DNA from: Clostridium luticellarii
GTDB taxonomy: Bacteria; Bacillota; Clostridia; Clostridiales; Clostridiaceae
Assembly (NCBI RefSeq): GCF_002995845.1
Contig: NZ_PVXP01000005.1
Location: 35,152 to 99,151, forward strand
Direction: 5' to 3'
DNA: 64,000 bases
Shown here: positions 29,588 to 39,064 of the stretch, in pieces
Layout: every line of letters starts with the position of its first letter
Position numbering within the stretch: the first letter of the stretch is position 1
Made by a program: the position numbers and the translations under genes
The notes under the pieces: generated by a model
What the model was told of the DNA's origin: nothing
Databases searched by the model: none
The model's input: only the letters and a program-made list of their open reading frames with translations

Positions 29588-31093
29588 TCACTGCATCAAT
29601 TCCTTTATCGAAAAAGGCAGCTGTTCCAAAATATGACTGGCATTTACACAAAACATGTCCCGGGACAGCTTTTCCCCTGAATAACCATGTACAAACGCAG
29701 CTATACATGCTGCCTCAAAAGGACAGTATTTCTGAGCTGCAAAAGAAGCTATAATACCAGTCAGACAGTCTCCCATACCTCCGGAAGCCATGGATGAATT
29801 TCCCATGGGATTTACAGCTGCTGCATTTCCATCCGTAATAATGGTATTGTAACCTTTTAAGAGTACAATCACCTCATTTTCAGCTGCAAAATCCCTGGCT
29901 ACCTTCAGCCTGTTTTTCTCTATATATTCAATGTCAAAGCCTGTAATTCTAGACATTTCACCAAGATGAGGCGTCAAAATAACTTTGCATTTTCTACCCT
30001 TTAAAATATGGAGATTTCCCTTAAGTACATTGATTCCATCCGCATCAATAACTACATTTTTCCTGGATATGCCCAAGACTTCATCAACTAAATTCAAAGT
30101 ACTGTCTCCAGTCCCCATACCCGGTCCTATGGCAACAGCATCACTTTTCTCTATTGCCTTTTTCAAATTTAAATCATTTTCCAGCTGAATTGTCATGCCT
30201 TCTACCAGTTTTGAACTCAATATTGGCTGTATATCTTTATGGCACCCCAGGGTAACAAGTCCTGCACCGCTCCTAACAGCTCCCTGGGCACATATATAGG
30301 CAGCTCCGGTAAATCCTTGAGATCCACCCAGAATAAGCACCCTTCCATAGTCCCCTTTGTGTCCCAATTTATTTCTTTTCTTCAATTTATTTTTTATATA
30401 GCTTTTATCCATTATGAATCGGGGTTCGATAAACTTTTGGACAGCCATTTCTGGAATTCCTATATTCTCTACAACCACCTCTCCCGTATACTCATCACTT
30501 CCATATCTTAAAAAGCCCTGCTTATACAATTGAAATGTGACAGTCTTATCTGCCTTTACACAGTTACCCATGATTTCTCCAGTATCTCCATTAAATCCAG
30601 AGGGAACATCTATAGAAACAGTATATTTGCTGTTTTCATTTATCGATGATATGACAGAATCCTGTATACCCCGTATGTTTCTGGAAAGTCCTGTGCCAAA
30701 TATGCCATCAATAACAATCTGGCTTTCTTTTATACTTTCCCTAAGCGACAGCATATCCTTCAAAGAATTTACATTGTCCACGCTTATGTGCAGATTTTTC
30801 AATATATTATAATTTATACTGCATTCATCGCTCATACCTTCTTCTTTTCCCACTAAAAATACATGAACCTTTTTATCTAAATTATACAGGTGTCTTGCTA
30901 TGACAAAACCATCTCCGCCATTGTTCCCTTTTGCACAAATTATACAGAAGCTATGGCAGTTTTCCAGATCTATATTCTTGACAACTTTCAAAGCTGCATT
31001 TTCCATTAAAACAATACTTGGTATTTTAAATTCACTTATGGCACACTCATCTATCTTCCTGCATGTCTCTATGGATGCCATTCTCAATTTCAT
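29588..31093 (-). CDS. nnr: Bifunctional NAD(P)H-hydrate epimerase / ADP-dependent dehydratase
   Basis: Repairs hydrated NAD(P)H. The N-terminal YjeF_N domain (about 1-215) epimerises R-NAD(P)HX, and the C-terminal ribokinase-like domain (about 225-500) dehydrates S-NAD(P)HX using ADP. Visible motifs are CAKGNNGGDGFVIARHL (about 53), the catalytic-aspartate region IDGIFGTGLSRN, GGSQGFTGAAYICAQGAVRSGAGLVTLG (about 253), AIGPGMG, and the terminal GNSSMASGGMGDCLTGIIASFAAQ. The start overlaps the end of acpS. In-frame TTG 31087 and ATG 31081 are better spaced from GGAGG and could be used instead. Confidence 0.95.
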   Translation of the reverse strand: MKLRMASIETCRKIDECAISEFKIPSIVLMENAALKVVKNIDLENCHSFCIICAKGNNGGDGFVIARHLYNLDKKVHVFLVGKEEGMSDECSINYNILKNLHISVDNVNSLKDMLSLRESIKESQIVIDGIFGTGLSRNIRGIQDSVISSINENSKYTVSIDVPSGFNGDTGEIMGNCVKADKTVTFQLYKQGFLRYGSDEYTGEVVVENIGIPEMAVQKFIEPRFIMDKSYIKNKLKKRNKLGHKGDYGRVLILGGSQGFTGAAYICAQGAVRSGAGLVTLGCHKDIQPILSSKLVEGMTIQLENDLNLKKAIEKSDAVAIGPGMGTGDSTLNLVDEVLGISRKNVVIDADGINVLKGNLHILKGRKCKVILTPHLGEMSRITGFDIEYIEKNRLKVARDFAAENEVIVLLKGYNTIITDGNAAAVNPMGNSSMASGGMGDCLTGIIASFAAQKYCPFEAACIAAFVHGYSGEKLSRDMFCVNASHILEQLPFSIKELMQ

Positions 31094-31463
31094 CCACCTC
31101 CATTACCGCATAAGCTATAGCATTATCCACACCATGTGATATACTCAGATGGATTTTATAGTTTCCGCACTTATTTGCTATTAATCTGGCTTTTCCCTTT
31201 AATATCACATTGGGTCTGCCAGAAGCCGCCCTGTCTATTTCAACTTCTTTGAAATCAAATCCTCTAAATCCGGTACCCAACGCTTTTACCACAGCTTCCT
31301 TTGCCGCAAATCTTCCAGCTACAAATTCAGGCCTTAAATTTCTATTTTTAAGGTACTCTATTTCATTTTTGCTGAAAACCCTGTCCATAAAATTTGCATG
31401 TTTACTAATGGCTTCTTTAATTCTTCTGATTTCAACTATATCCACTCCGATTCCAAATATCAA
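31047..31463 (-). CDS. acpS: Holo-[acyl-carrier-protein] synthase
   Basis: Transfers 4'-phosphopantetheine from CoA to acyl carrier protein. The product of about 138 residues begins IFGIGVDIVEIRRI, contains the Mg2+-binding aspartate (GVDIVEI) and glutamate (FAAKEAVVKALGTGFRG), and ends with the LSISHGVDNAIAYAVM segment. I place the start at a TTG (31463) behind GGGGGTG. The longer open frame upstream has no RBS and does not match the family. The end overlaps nnr by 47 bases. Confidence 0.93.
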   Translation of the reverse strand: MIFGIGVDIVEIRRIKEAISKHANFMDRVFSKNEIEYLKNRNLRPEFVAGRFAAKEAVVKALGTGFRGFDFKEVEIDRAASGRPNVILKGKARLIANKCGNYKIHLSISHGVDNAIAYAVMEVDEIENGIHRDMQEDR

Positions 31464-31567
31464 AATAATTACACCCCCGTTCAATAATTTAATTATACAG
31501 CATTTATTACATTTTTCATTAAACAATAAATAAATTTTAATTAAAAAAAGAGGATTTCTCCTCCTTT

Positions 31568-31915
31568 CTAATATGCTATATAACTTACTTGTTTATCAAA
31601 ATCCAGAATATATTCATCTACATAATCTCCTATTACATCAACCAGATGTATAGGCGATACCTGATTGTCATACAACAACTTCAGCAGATTATGTACCTTA
31701 TATCTTTCAGGACTTATACTTTTAATACACTCCCGCTGTACATTTACCAGCTTCCCATCCATTACATCATGTCTCTCCACTTCAATTCCATAGGATTGAA
31801 CTTTCACAACTTCATTCTGATATGGCACTGACACCTTTTCCTTTAACAACCTGTAAAAATATAAGTATTTCATATTCCTTACTATTTTATTAAAACTAAG
31901 ATTTTCAACTATCAT
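31568..31915 (-). CDS. DUF6514-like small protein
   Basis: A 115-residue soluble protein without membrane segments, resembling the clostridial DUF6514 family. It is rich in beta-like segments (KYLYFYRLLKEKVSVPYQ, VQSYGIEVERHDVMDGKLVN), and residues 75-105 look helical with acidic ends (HLVDVIGDYVDEYILDF). No catalytic motif is recognised. The ATG is preceded by GGGGGGAAG. No function can be assigned. Confidence 0.6.
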   Translation of the reverse strand: MIVENLSFNKIVRNMKYLYFYRLLKEKVSVPYQNEVVKVQSYGIEVERHDVMDGKLVNVQRECIKSISPERYKVHNLLKLLYDNQVSPIHLVDVIGDYVDEYILDFDKQVSYIAY

Positions 31916-32186
31916 AAACTCTTCCCCCCGTAATCAGCTAATATTATCAACTAAAACCATATTAGCATATAACTGCAGAAAAATGTGTCAGTTCATGATT
32001 AGCCGAATTATAAATTATCTCTCATATATGACAATAAAAATCTTTCACCTGACTTGTGAAAAGTATAAATATACTTTTATGCTATTTATTAACAGTTTTT
32101 ATTGAGTTTTTGTGTCGAATTTAGATGTATAATGACTATTTATTCTTTTATAATTTCTTTACATAAAATTATAAAATGATATTATT
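31916..32186. other. Gap between the cortex hydrolase and DUF6514 genes
   Basis: About 270 AT-rich bases carrying the promoter region of the small downstream gene. I see no gene or convincing hairpin. Confidence 0.4.
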
Positions 32187-32891
32187 TTATCTGCAAAATC
32201 TATGTTTCCCTATAATCTTTATAAGGGGTCTCGACCATATCCATGAACTAGTGGCTGTAGCAGGATTAAAATAGTATATAGCTCCACCGGAAGGATCCCA
32301 TCCGTTTAGTGCATCTCTTGCCGCATTTATGGAACTCTGTTCCATGTTGGCATGAATCTGGCCATCCACTATAGCAGTAAAAGCACCCGGCTGATATATT
32401 ACCCCTGGCACCGTGGATGGAAATCTAGGATCCCTGGTTCTGTTCAGTATTACAGCTCCCACGGCCACCTGACCTTCATAAGGTTCTCCTCTGGCTTCAC
32501 CATTTATCAAACGAGCTATCAGCATTACATTCTGGTTGCTGCTCCCACTTCCTGAGGCAGTACTTCCGCTTGAGGTATTTATTCCCAGTGCCGCCAGGGT
32601 GGCATCACCTGCTACACCATCAGGAGTCAATCCGTTTTTGGATTGAAAATACTTCACAGCAGTATAAGTCTGATATCCATAAGCCCCATCTACACTTCCA
32701 TTATAATATCCCCAATTTTTAAGTTTCGTCTGGATTTGTATTACCGCATTTCCTTTAGAGCCATATGAATAGGCTATGGCCTTTACTGCATTGTTATAAG
32801 GAACCAAAAAAAGGGAAGTGGATATATATGTCAGTAATATAGCCAGGATCAGCACTATTTTTGTTTTTAAATTCATAACCTTTTTGGCCAT
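32187..32891 (-). CDS. SleB-type spore cortex-lytic / cell-wall hydrolase
   Basis: Secreted lytic transglycosylase-type hydrolase that likely degrades cortex peptidoglycan at germination. The 234-residue protein has a signal segment (about 10-32), a peptidoglycan-binding domain (about 40-100, GSKGNAVIQIQTKLKNWGYYNGSVDG), a Ser/Gly linker (about 103-120) and the SleB catalytic domain (about 122-234) with ARLINGEARGEPYEGQVAVGAVILNRTRDPRFP holding the catalytic glutamate. RBS AAGGAG. It is the last gene before a strong terminator belonging to the MgtE-like gene. Confidence 0.92.
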   Translation of the reverse strand: MAKKVMNLKTKIVLILAILLTYISTSLFLVPYNNAVKAIAYSYGSKGNAVIQIQTKLKNWGYYNGSVDGAYGYQTYTAVKYFQSKNGLTPDGVAGDATLAALGINTSSGSTASGSGSSNQNVMLIARLINGEARGEPYEGQVAVGAVILNRTRDPRFPSTVPGVIYQPGAFTAIVDGQIHANMEQSSINAARDALNGWDPSGGAIYYFNPATATSSWIWSRPLIKIIGKHRFCR

Positions 32892-32980
32892 ATGACCATC
32901 TCTCCTTTAGTATTTATTGAATCTATATTTATCCCTGCTCGAGCATAGTTTATGCACAAATGTCATAAAAAATACATAAA

Positions 32981-33008
32981 AAAAAGCTGCCAAAATGGCA
33001 GCCTTTTT
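32981..33008 (-). terminator. Terminator of the MgtE-like gene
   Basis: GGCTGCC ATTT GGCAGC-type stem (minus orientation: GGCTGCCATTTTGGCAGC) with a run of eight T residues, overlapping the stop codon of the upstream gene. A clear intrinsic terminator. Confidence 0.92.
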
Positions 33009-34269
33009 ATCCCACTTTTCTCAATCTCTTTTTCCAGCTGGGTATCAATATATCCTCAACAATATCATTTATCACCACTATACCGCACAATTTATCTTCA
33101 TCATCCGTTACAGGCATGGAAAGGAGATTGTATTTTGAACATTCTTCTATAGCCCTGTTTATTCTTTCATTATGGTTTATGCTTACTACATCATCCACCA
33201 TGATTTCTTTCAATTTGGTTTCAGCACCTGCCAGTATCAGGCTCTTCAGCGATATAACACCTTGAAGTCTTCCTTTATCGTCCACAATATATATATAATA
33301 AGATACTTCATCATCTGGATTGATCTCCCTGAACAATTCAATGGTTTCATTAACTGTTATATTTACATTAAACGAAATAAAATCTTTTTTCATAATGCTC
33401 CCCACAGTTTCATCATTGTAATCCATGAGAGTCCTTACTTCTTCAGCATCTCCCTTTTTCATATTTAAAAGTATTTTTTCTGCTGTATCTTCATCGACTT
33501 CATCCAGGATATCCGCAATCTCATCCTTAGGCATATTAAACAACACTTCATCCCTCTTGGACTGGCTTAAATTTTCCAGAATATCTGCCTGTATCTTCGG
33601 TTGTATTTCTTCTAAAGTATCTGCTGCCAGACCTTGATCCAAACTCTCAAACACCTTTTTTCTATAATTCACATCCATATCTTCCAATATATCTGCCAGA
33701 TCTGCCGGATGAAGTTTTGAAAGTTTTTTATATGGCACAGAGAGCTTCAAATTATTATTCACCATTTCAAGGGATTCTACATTGTCCCAAATTATAAGGC
33801 TGTCCTCTGGTTTTTTATTGAATATATCATAAAGTTTATTTACAATATGTTCCACACCAAGTCTTCTGCTTAAAGCCAGTACACCTGTATCCACAGCTAC
33901 TACCCTGTATTCACCAGCTATCTTGGCAATCCTGAGATCATTCACTCTCACTAATTTTTTACCGTTTATATCCACAATCTGTTTGTCCAGAAGATGCTTT
34001 GACAAAAGGTAGGAGTAACTCTGAAGTATTATTCCCCTTATACCTTCCCCTTTGATTATTATTCTTCCATCATCATCATAAAAATCTATATTCCTGCATT
34101 CGCAGTCGGATATTTCCATACCTTCCTTTATCCTGTATCCTATAGCTCTCGGCATACCGTGATCCGTGGATACATATATATCCAGAAGTTTTCCCACATA
34201 CTCGTTGAATTCATTATAGACCTTCTTATAAAGAACTTTACTCAAGAAGAAACTAGTTAACTTTTTCAT
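33007..34269 (-). CDS. Soluble MgtE-like protein (PRC-barrel, MgtE_N, CBS pair; no channel domain)
   Basis: A 420-residue protein made of two PRC-barrel-like segments (about 12-150), an MgtE N-terminal superhelical domain (about 185-285, LHPADLADILEDMDVNYRKK) and a CBS pair (about 290-412). In true MgtE channels these cytosolic domains sense Mg2+ and gate a five-helix pore. Here the protein stops right after the CBS pair (EDILIPSWKKRLRKVG) with no hydrophobic segment, so it cannot transport by itself. It has its own promoter, M-box riboswitch and terminator. A Mg2+-sensing regulator of another transporter is the best inference. RBS AAGGAGG. Confidence 0.88.
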   Translation of the reverse strand: MKKLTSFFLSKVLYKKVYNEFNEYVGKLLDIYVSTDHGMPRAIGYRIKEGMEISDCECRNIDFYDDDGRIIIKGEGIRGIILQSYSYLLSKHLLDKQIVDINGKKLVRVNDLRIAKIAGEYRVVAVDTGVLALSRRLGVEHIVNKLYDIFNKKPEDSLIIWDNVESLEMVNNNLKLSVPYKKLSKLHPADLADILEDMDVNYRKKVFESLDQGLAADTLEEIQPKIQADILENLSQSKRDEVLFNMPKDEIADILDEVDEDTAEKILLNMKKGDAEEVRTLMDYNDETVGSIMKKDFISFNVNITVNETIELFREINPDDEVSYYIYIVDDKGRLQGVISLKSLILAGAETKLKEIMVDDVVSINHNERINRAIEECSKYNLLSMPVTDDEDKLCGIVVINDIVEDILIPSWKKRLRKVG

Positions 34270-34288
34270 AAATATTCCTCCTTCGATC

Positions 34289-34373
34289 TACGGAGAAATA
34301 TTTAAATCACAAAAAAGTTAAAAGCAAATTGACTGGATTATCTTGTGAAATCTATTAAAATACTTCTCCGTAT
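34289..34373 (-). repeat. Long-range inverted repeat in the MgtE-like leader
   Basis: ACGGAGAAGTATTTT and AAATATTTCTCCGTA (minus orientation) can pair over about 14 bases with a loop of about 55. The element lies after the M-box terminator and ends just before the RBS, where it could affect mRNA stability or translation. Confidence 0.5.
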
Positions 34374-34452
34374 ATTTCTATTAAATTTTGTACAAAGCTG
34401 CACCGACCTCCATAAGGTCCGTTTTCCATTTGACCACACCACCCAAATTAAA

Positions 34453-34481
34453 AAAATTAAAAAAGAGCCTTAACGGCTCTC
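34453..34481 (-). terminator. Expression-platform terminator of the M-box
   Basis: GAGAGCC GTTAA GGCTCT followed by TTTTTT in minus orientation, immediately 3' of the M-box aptamer. It should form when Mg2+ is bound and stop transcription before the MgtE-like gene. Confidence 0.9.
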
Positions 34482-34503
34482 CATATACACTAAAACTTTT
34501 TAA

Positions 34504-34652
34504 TCGTCCGAGTTTTAGCACTATATAGCTTTAGACAATCTGTCAAGCTGCATTAAATAAAACCTTAATCCGGTAATATCTGTTGACCCATTGGCATCTC
34601 TCGATGTTTCCGGGCATCAGCATATGTCTATATAGGAGCCTCACCTAACATA
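34504..34652 (-). ncRNA. M-box (ykoK leader) Mg2+ riboswitch
   Basis: Read on the minus strand, the segment begins GTTAGGTGAGGCTCCTATAT and contains the family's conserved blocks: GACATATGCTGATGCCCGGA, CCAATGGGTCAACAGATAT, GGATTAAGGTTTTATTTAAT, GCAGCTTGACAGATTGTCTA and GTGCTAAAACTCGGACGA. This order is characteristic of the M-box. High Mg2+ should compact it and favour the adjacent terminator. It controls the MgtE-like gene. Confidence 0.96.
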
Positions 34653-34683
34653 ACACGTATAAAATATTATCATTTACATTATA

Positions 34684-34711
34684 ATTATATTACAAATTTA
34701 CCAGAATGCAA
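34684..34711 (-). promoter_or_regulatory. Promoter of the M-box transcript
   Basis: Minus strand TTGCAT (34706-34711) and TATAAT (34684-34689) separated by 16 bases, with transcription expected to start about 25 bases before the M-box. Confidence 0.6.
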
Positions 34712-34917
34712 TAAGTAAATGCTAAATTTATCAACATTTATCTAATAAATTTTTACTCCCTTCTTTATTATATGTTATACATCTATTTTGATACACAAAT
34801 TATCCATTGAAATTAACGATTAGGAGCTAAATAGTATAATCATCAACTGATCAGAGCTTATTATTTTTCATGTGTTATAATAAAATTAAAAGAAAAAACC
34901 AGAATGGAGAATGCAAA

Positions 34918-36741
34918 TTGCAGCTAAATAAAAATTTTCTACCCATATGCAAGAAAGATATGGAACTGAATAATATAGAACAATTGGACTTTATATTTAT
35001 AACTGGAGATGCTTATGTGGATCACCCTTCTTTCGGCACTGCCATAATATCCAGAATTTTAGAAAGGGAAGGTTTTAAAGTTGGAATAATATCTCAGCCG
35101 AATTGGCAAAGCATAGATGATTTCAAAAAATTGGGCAGACCCAGACTGGCATTTTTAATCAACTCCGGAAATATGGATTCCATGGTGAACCACTATACTG
35201 CCACCAGAAAAAAGAGACATGAAGATCTCTACTCTCCAGGCGGAAAACCAGGCTGCAGACCTGACAGGGCATTAATTGTATACTGCAACAGAGCCAGAGA
35301 AGCCTACAAGGACGTTCCCATAATAATAGGAGGAATAGAGGCCAGCTTGAGAAGATTTGCCCATTATGACTACTGGAGCGACAAAATAAGAAGAAGTATT
35401 CTTTTGGATTCCAAATCCGACATACTGGTATATGGTATGGGGGAGAAATCCATAGTACAAATAGCAAACCTATTGAAATACGGCATGAATATCCACAATA
35501 TCACAGATATAAGGGGAACTTTATATTCTTCCAGAAATAAAAGCCAACTAAAAGAATATGTAGAAGTGCCTTCCTTTGAGGAAGTACTGGAAGACAAGAG
35601 AGCCTATGGAGAAAGCTTCAAGCTGGAATATCTGGAACAGGATGCGGTAAGGGGAAAAATACTGGTGCAGAAACACGGTGATCAGTACATTGTTCAAAAT
35701 CCGCCACAGTATCCATTGACGGAAGAGGAAATGGATATAATATACTCCCTGCCCTACACCAGAACTTATCACCCAATATACAAAAAATTAGGAGGAATAC
35801 CTGCCATAAAGGAAATACGTTTTTCCATTACCAGCCACAGAGGCTGCTATGGAGGCTGTTCCTTCTGTGCTCTGACTTTCCACCAGGGAAGAACTATACA
35901 ACACAGAAGTGAGAAATCCATAATCCAGGAGGCAGAACTTCTGACCACGCTGGATGACTTTAAAGGTTATATACATGACGTGGGAGGACCCACTGCAAAT
36001 TTCAGACACAGAGCCTGCAAAATTCAGGAAAAAGCAGGAGTGTGCAGAAACAGGCAGTGCCTATTTCCCTTTCCCTGTAAAAATCTGATTATAGATCATA
36101 GTGAATACTCGAATTTGTTGAAAAAAATAAGAAAAATACCTGGCATAAAGAAAGTATTTATACGTTCTGGAATACGGTATGATTATCTGATAAACGATAA
36201 AAATACAGATTTTTTCACAGAACTGTGCAGGTACCACATAAGCGGGCAGCTGAAAGTGGCCCCTGAACATATAAGCGACAAAGTACTGTCACAAATGGGG
36301 AAGCCAAGAATGGATGTTTATAATAAATTTGTAAAAAAATACTTTGAAATAAACAAAAAGCTGGGTAAGGAACAGTACCTGGTACCTTATTTAATGTCCA
36401 GTCATCCCGGAAGTGATCTAAATGCAGCCATACAACTGGCGCTGTATATAAAAAAAATGGGTTATACCCCGGAACAGGTTCAGGATTTTTACCCTACGCC
36501 CGGAAGCTTGTCTACAACCATGTACTACACTGGTATGAACCCTCTAACCGGCGAGAAAGTCTATGTACCGAAAAAACAGAAGGAAAAAAACATGCAGAGA
36601 GCTCTTTTACAATTTAACCTTCCCAAAAACTACAGACTTGTAAAAGAAGCTCTGACTGCTGCCGGTCGTAATGATTTAATAGGAAACGATTCTCACTGTC
36701 TGATTCCCAAAAATCCACCCAGAAAAAAGCATTTTTCATGA
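34918..36741 (+). CDS. YgiQ family radical SAM protein
   Basis: Radical S-adenosylmethionine protein of the UPF0313/YgiQ family; the physiological reaction is unknown. The product of about 607 residues has the N-terminal segment [20 protein letters not shown] typical of the family, the 4Fe-4S motif CYGGCSFC (about 305) and [21 protein letters not shown] and [17 protein letters not shown] further on. The frame is open from 34870, but I prefer the TTG at 34918 behind GGAG, because E. coli YgiQ also has an N-terminal FLP...-containing segment before GDAYVDHPS. It is one of the few plus-strand genes, diverging from the M-box unit. Confidence 0.92.
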   Translation: MQLNKNFLPICKKDMELNNIEQLDFIFITGDAYVDHPSFGTAIISRILEREGFKVGIISQPNWQSIDDFKKLGRPRLAFLINSGNMDSMVNHYTATRKKRHEDLYSPGGKPGCRPDRALIVYCNRAREAYKDVPIIIGGIEASLRRFAHYDYWSDKIRRSILLDSKSDILVYGMGEKSIVQIANLLKYGMNIHNITDIRGTLYSSRNKSQLKEYVEVPSFEEVLEDKRAYGESFKLEYLEQDAVRGKILVQKHGDQYIVQNPPQYPLTEEEMDIIYSLPYTRTYHPIYKKLGGIPAIKEIRFSITSHRGCYGGCSFCALTFHQGRTIQHRSEKSIIQEAELLTTLDDFKGYIHDVGGPTANFRHRACKIQEKAGVCRNRQCLFPFPCKNLIIDHSEYSNLLKKIRKIPGIKKVFIRSGIRYDYLINDKNTDFFTELCRYHISGQLKVAPEHISDKVLSQMGKPRMDVYNKFVKKYFEINKKLGKEQYLVPYLMSSHPGSDLNAAIQLALYIKKMGYTPEQVQDFYPTPGSLSTTMYYTGMNPLTGEKVYVPKKQKEKNMQRALLQFNLPKNYRLVKEALTAAGRNDLIGNDSHCLIPKNPPRKKHFS

Positions 36742-36766
36742 GTAAACTCCACCTGTGTCTAAAAAT

Positions 36767-37435
36767 TCAGCTGGGCAGCGATTTTTTTCTCACTTTGTTT
36801 AAGGCATAGATCAATACAATTATCCAGCTGATATCACCTAATATGGTCTGTGCCAGTATTTTTATCCCCAGCAGCCAGGTTATAAATTCTGCAGAAGTTA
36901 TAACTGCAGCAAGTATCATCAAGTATATTCCAAATTTATTTGGATTGTTTTTTCCCATAAATGCCAATGTAAAAAATATTACCAGAGTATTAAACACTAC
37001 ATATGCCCAGTATACATAGGAATCTTTGGGAAGAGCGAGAGAATATCCCCATATCAGTGAATACTGATTAACATTTTCCAATACAGCTTCATAATTATAA
37101 ATTACAAACACATATAATCCACACAATAGAATTGATATTATAAATATGTAATAAAATTTAATATTGTCTTTTCTCATAAAAATGTACATTACAGTAAAAG
37201 CCATCAGCGGAATGGCAATTAGATTTAAGAAAAAAGGTATCTTCAGCATATATAAGTATTTCATGTCATCATTTAAAAATAAAATAATAATGGACATATA
37301 TCTTAACATCATAGCTATCAGAATAAAAAAGGTTATTATTTTTACCTTGGCAGGTAAAAATTTAATCCACATAAGCCCTTGAGCGATCATTATGAACACA
37401 ATAAACAGCAGACAAATATAAATATAAAATATCAT
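36767..37435 (-). CDS. Seven-helix membrane protein resembling histidine-kinase 7TM sensor regions
   Basis: About 222 residues with seven hydrophobic helices and short loops, ending in a basic tail (NKVRKKSLPS). The layout recalls the N-terminal seven-transmembrane module of some histidine kinases and diguanylate cyclases, but no kinase or GGDEF domain follows. Start ATG 37435 has AAGGAG just upstream. I do not recognise a family, and a sensor role is only a guess. Confidence 0.6.
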   Translation of the reverse strand: MIFYIYICLLFIVFIMIAQGLMWIKFLPAKVKIITFFILIAMMLRYMSIIILFLNDDMKYLYMLKIPFFLNLIAIPLMAFTVMYIFMRKDNIKFYYIFIISILLCGLYVFVIYNYEAVLENVNQYSLIWGYSLALPKDSYVYWAYVVFNTLVIFFTLAFMGKNNPNKFGIYLMILAAVITSAEFITWLLGIKILAQTILGDISWIIVLIYALNKVRKKSLPS

Positions 37436-37534
37436 GTACTCTCCTTCTCTCAGCAGCACTTTACTTTATATTTATTAATATCAGGCGGTTTATATTACTA
37501 CTTTAAACAAAAATCATATATTTCCCTGATTTTC

Positions 37535-38431
37535 TCAGTTCATCTTTACTCCCAGGACCTTTATTCCACCCTTTATACATTCTATTTCAAGAGGAAAATC
37601 GGGACCTTTTTCACCATCTATATCGGTGACTATATTTTCACTGCACTCCACTTCTATCTTATCCGACTTAAAGTATATGAGACCTGCGGTATTTTCCAGA
37701 TGATCTCCCCTAAGCATCTTTATAAAAAGTGTAATGGTATCCTTTATGACTCCTGCTTTTATTATTATGACATCCAGCAGTCCGTCATCTATCCTTGCCT
37801 TATAGGCAAGATTTAAATTTCCGGCAGTCTGCCCGTTAAAAACCATCATAAGGTACATAAGGTACATATCCCCATCAAAAAAAGCAGTTTCGGATTTGAC
37901 CTTTATTTTAAGCTTTCTCAAATTGGGAAGCTGTTCCAGCCCCTTCACATAATAGGCCAATTTCCCTATGGTATTTTTTAAATTCACATCTGTCTTTTGT
38001 GATACATCAGTAAATAGTCCTGTACTCGCCACATTTATAAAATACTTGTCATTCACTCTGCCTAAATCCAAATTTCTAGGCTCACTGTTTATTATCTGTT
38101 CACAGGCCTTTTCAACATCTTCAGGTATGCCTATAAACTTTGCAAAATCATTTGCAGTGCCTACGGGAAGAATGGCTATGGGTATATCTATATTTAACCT
38201 TTTCATATAATTTACAGCAGTGTCTACTGTTCCATCTCCTCCTGCCACCAATATGTATTTATATGTCTCATCTATTCCCTTAAAAGCTTCTTCCATATCA
38301 ACTTCAAAGCTGATTCTAAAAGGGATTATCTCATATCCATATTTCTGATGTATTTTGATAACCTTATCTATGCCTGATATTATAGCGTTTTCTCCGGAAT
38401 ATGGATTATAAATAAATTTCACTTTATTCAT
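37535..38431 (-). CDS. Diacylglycerol/lipid kinase family protein (DagK/YegS type)
   Basis: Soluble lipid kinase fold of 298 residues that would phosphorylate diacylglycerol or a related lipid at the membrane face. It has NPYSGENAI (about 9-17), the nucleotide-binding VAGGDGTVDTAVNYM (about 62-76), ILPVGTANDFAKFIG (about 87-101) and the C-terminal beta-sandwich domain with DGLLDVIII. The motifs are intact, so it is probably active. Neighbours include pssA and the VTT-family gene, in a membrane-lipid context. RBS AGGAG. Confidence 0.9.
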   Translation of the reverse strand: MNKVKFIYNPYSGENAIISGIDKVIKIHQKYGYEIIPFRISFEVDMEEAFKGIDETYKYILVAGGDGTVDTAVNYMKRLNIDIPIAILPVGTANDFAKFIGIPEDVEKACEQIINSEPRNLDLGRVNDKYFINVASTGLFTDVSQKTDVNLKNTIGKLAYYVKGLEQLPNLRKLKIKVKSETAFFDGDMYLMYLMMVFNGQTAGNLNLAYKARIDDGLLDVIIIKAGVIKDTITLFIKMLRGDHLENTAGLIYFKSDKIEVECSENIVTDIDGEKGPDFPLEIECIKGGIKVLGVKMN

Positions 38432-38514
38432 ATTGAACTCTCCTATATTTATATTGTAAATCCAGGTGTTAAATTTTTCATTATATCACCTGATATTATA
38501 TCACCTAGTATAAT

Positions 38515-38552
38515 AAATCCACAAGATTACCCGGTAGCCTTGTGGATTTATT
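38515..38552 (-). terminator. Terminator after the CBS-pair gene
   Basis: ATCCACAAG ... CTTGTGGAT stem (minus orientation) followed by TTTATTAT, located between the CBS gene stop and the lipid kinase start. Confidence 0.75.
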
Positions 38553-38568
38553 TACAAATTATTAAATT

Positions 38569-38997
38569 CTAACTTTGAGATATACTAGGACTGGATATAC
38601 TGCTGAGTGCATCTCCAGCCTGTTCATTGGATTTGGAATTAGTCGCCAAATCTCCTAAAGATACAATCCCCACAAGGCACTCATCTTCCACCACGGGAAG
38701 TCTTCTTATCTGCCTTTCACTCATTATTCTGGATGCATCTCTTATATCCATATCAGGAGAACCTGTTACAGGATTTGAGGACATTACATCTCTTACAGTC
38801 CTGGAATTATAGCTCTCACCCTTAACTGCTGATCTTACAGCTATATCCCTGTCTGTTATAATTCCTATAATCCTGTCGCCATCACATACAGGAACAGATC
38901 CTACATTGTTCTGCTGCATAATCTCAGCTGCCCTTTCTATGGTATCGCCAGCTTTTAAACTAACTACAGATTTAGTCATTATATCCTTAACCTTCAT
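38569..38997 (-). CDS. Stand-alone CBS-pair protein
   Basis: A 142-residue cytosolic protein that is essentially one tandem CBS pair (about 1-125): KVKDIMTKSVVSL, GSVPVCDGDRIIGIITDRDIAV, VRDVMSSNPVTG and RRLPVVEDECLVGIVSLGDLA. A Ser-rich tail follows. Such proteins bind adenine nucleotides and often regulate other enzymes; the partner is not evident. RBS AAAGGGG. It has its own terminator and probably forms a single-gene unit. Confidence 0.9.
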   Translation of the reverse strand: MKVKDIMTKSVVSLKAGDTIERAAEIMQQNNVGSVPVCDGDRIIGIITDRDIAVRSAVKGESYNSRTVRDVMSSNPVTGSPDMDIRDASRIMSERQIRRLPVVEDECLVGIVSLGDLATNSKSNEQAGDALSSISSPSISQS

Positions 38998-39064
38998 TTA
39001 TAAAACACCCCTTTGTATTTTAGATTACAAAGTATATTATGTCCTGAGTTAAGAATTATGTTGC

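Noticed and set aside
33007..34269. Annotation as a Mg2+ channel MgtE
   Set aside because: The protein has no hydrophobic segment. The stop codon and terminator follow directly after the CBS pair, and the next gene downstream is a cortex hydrolase.
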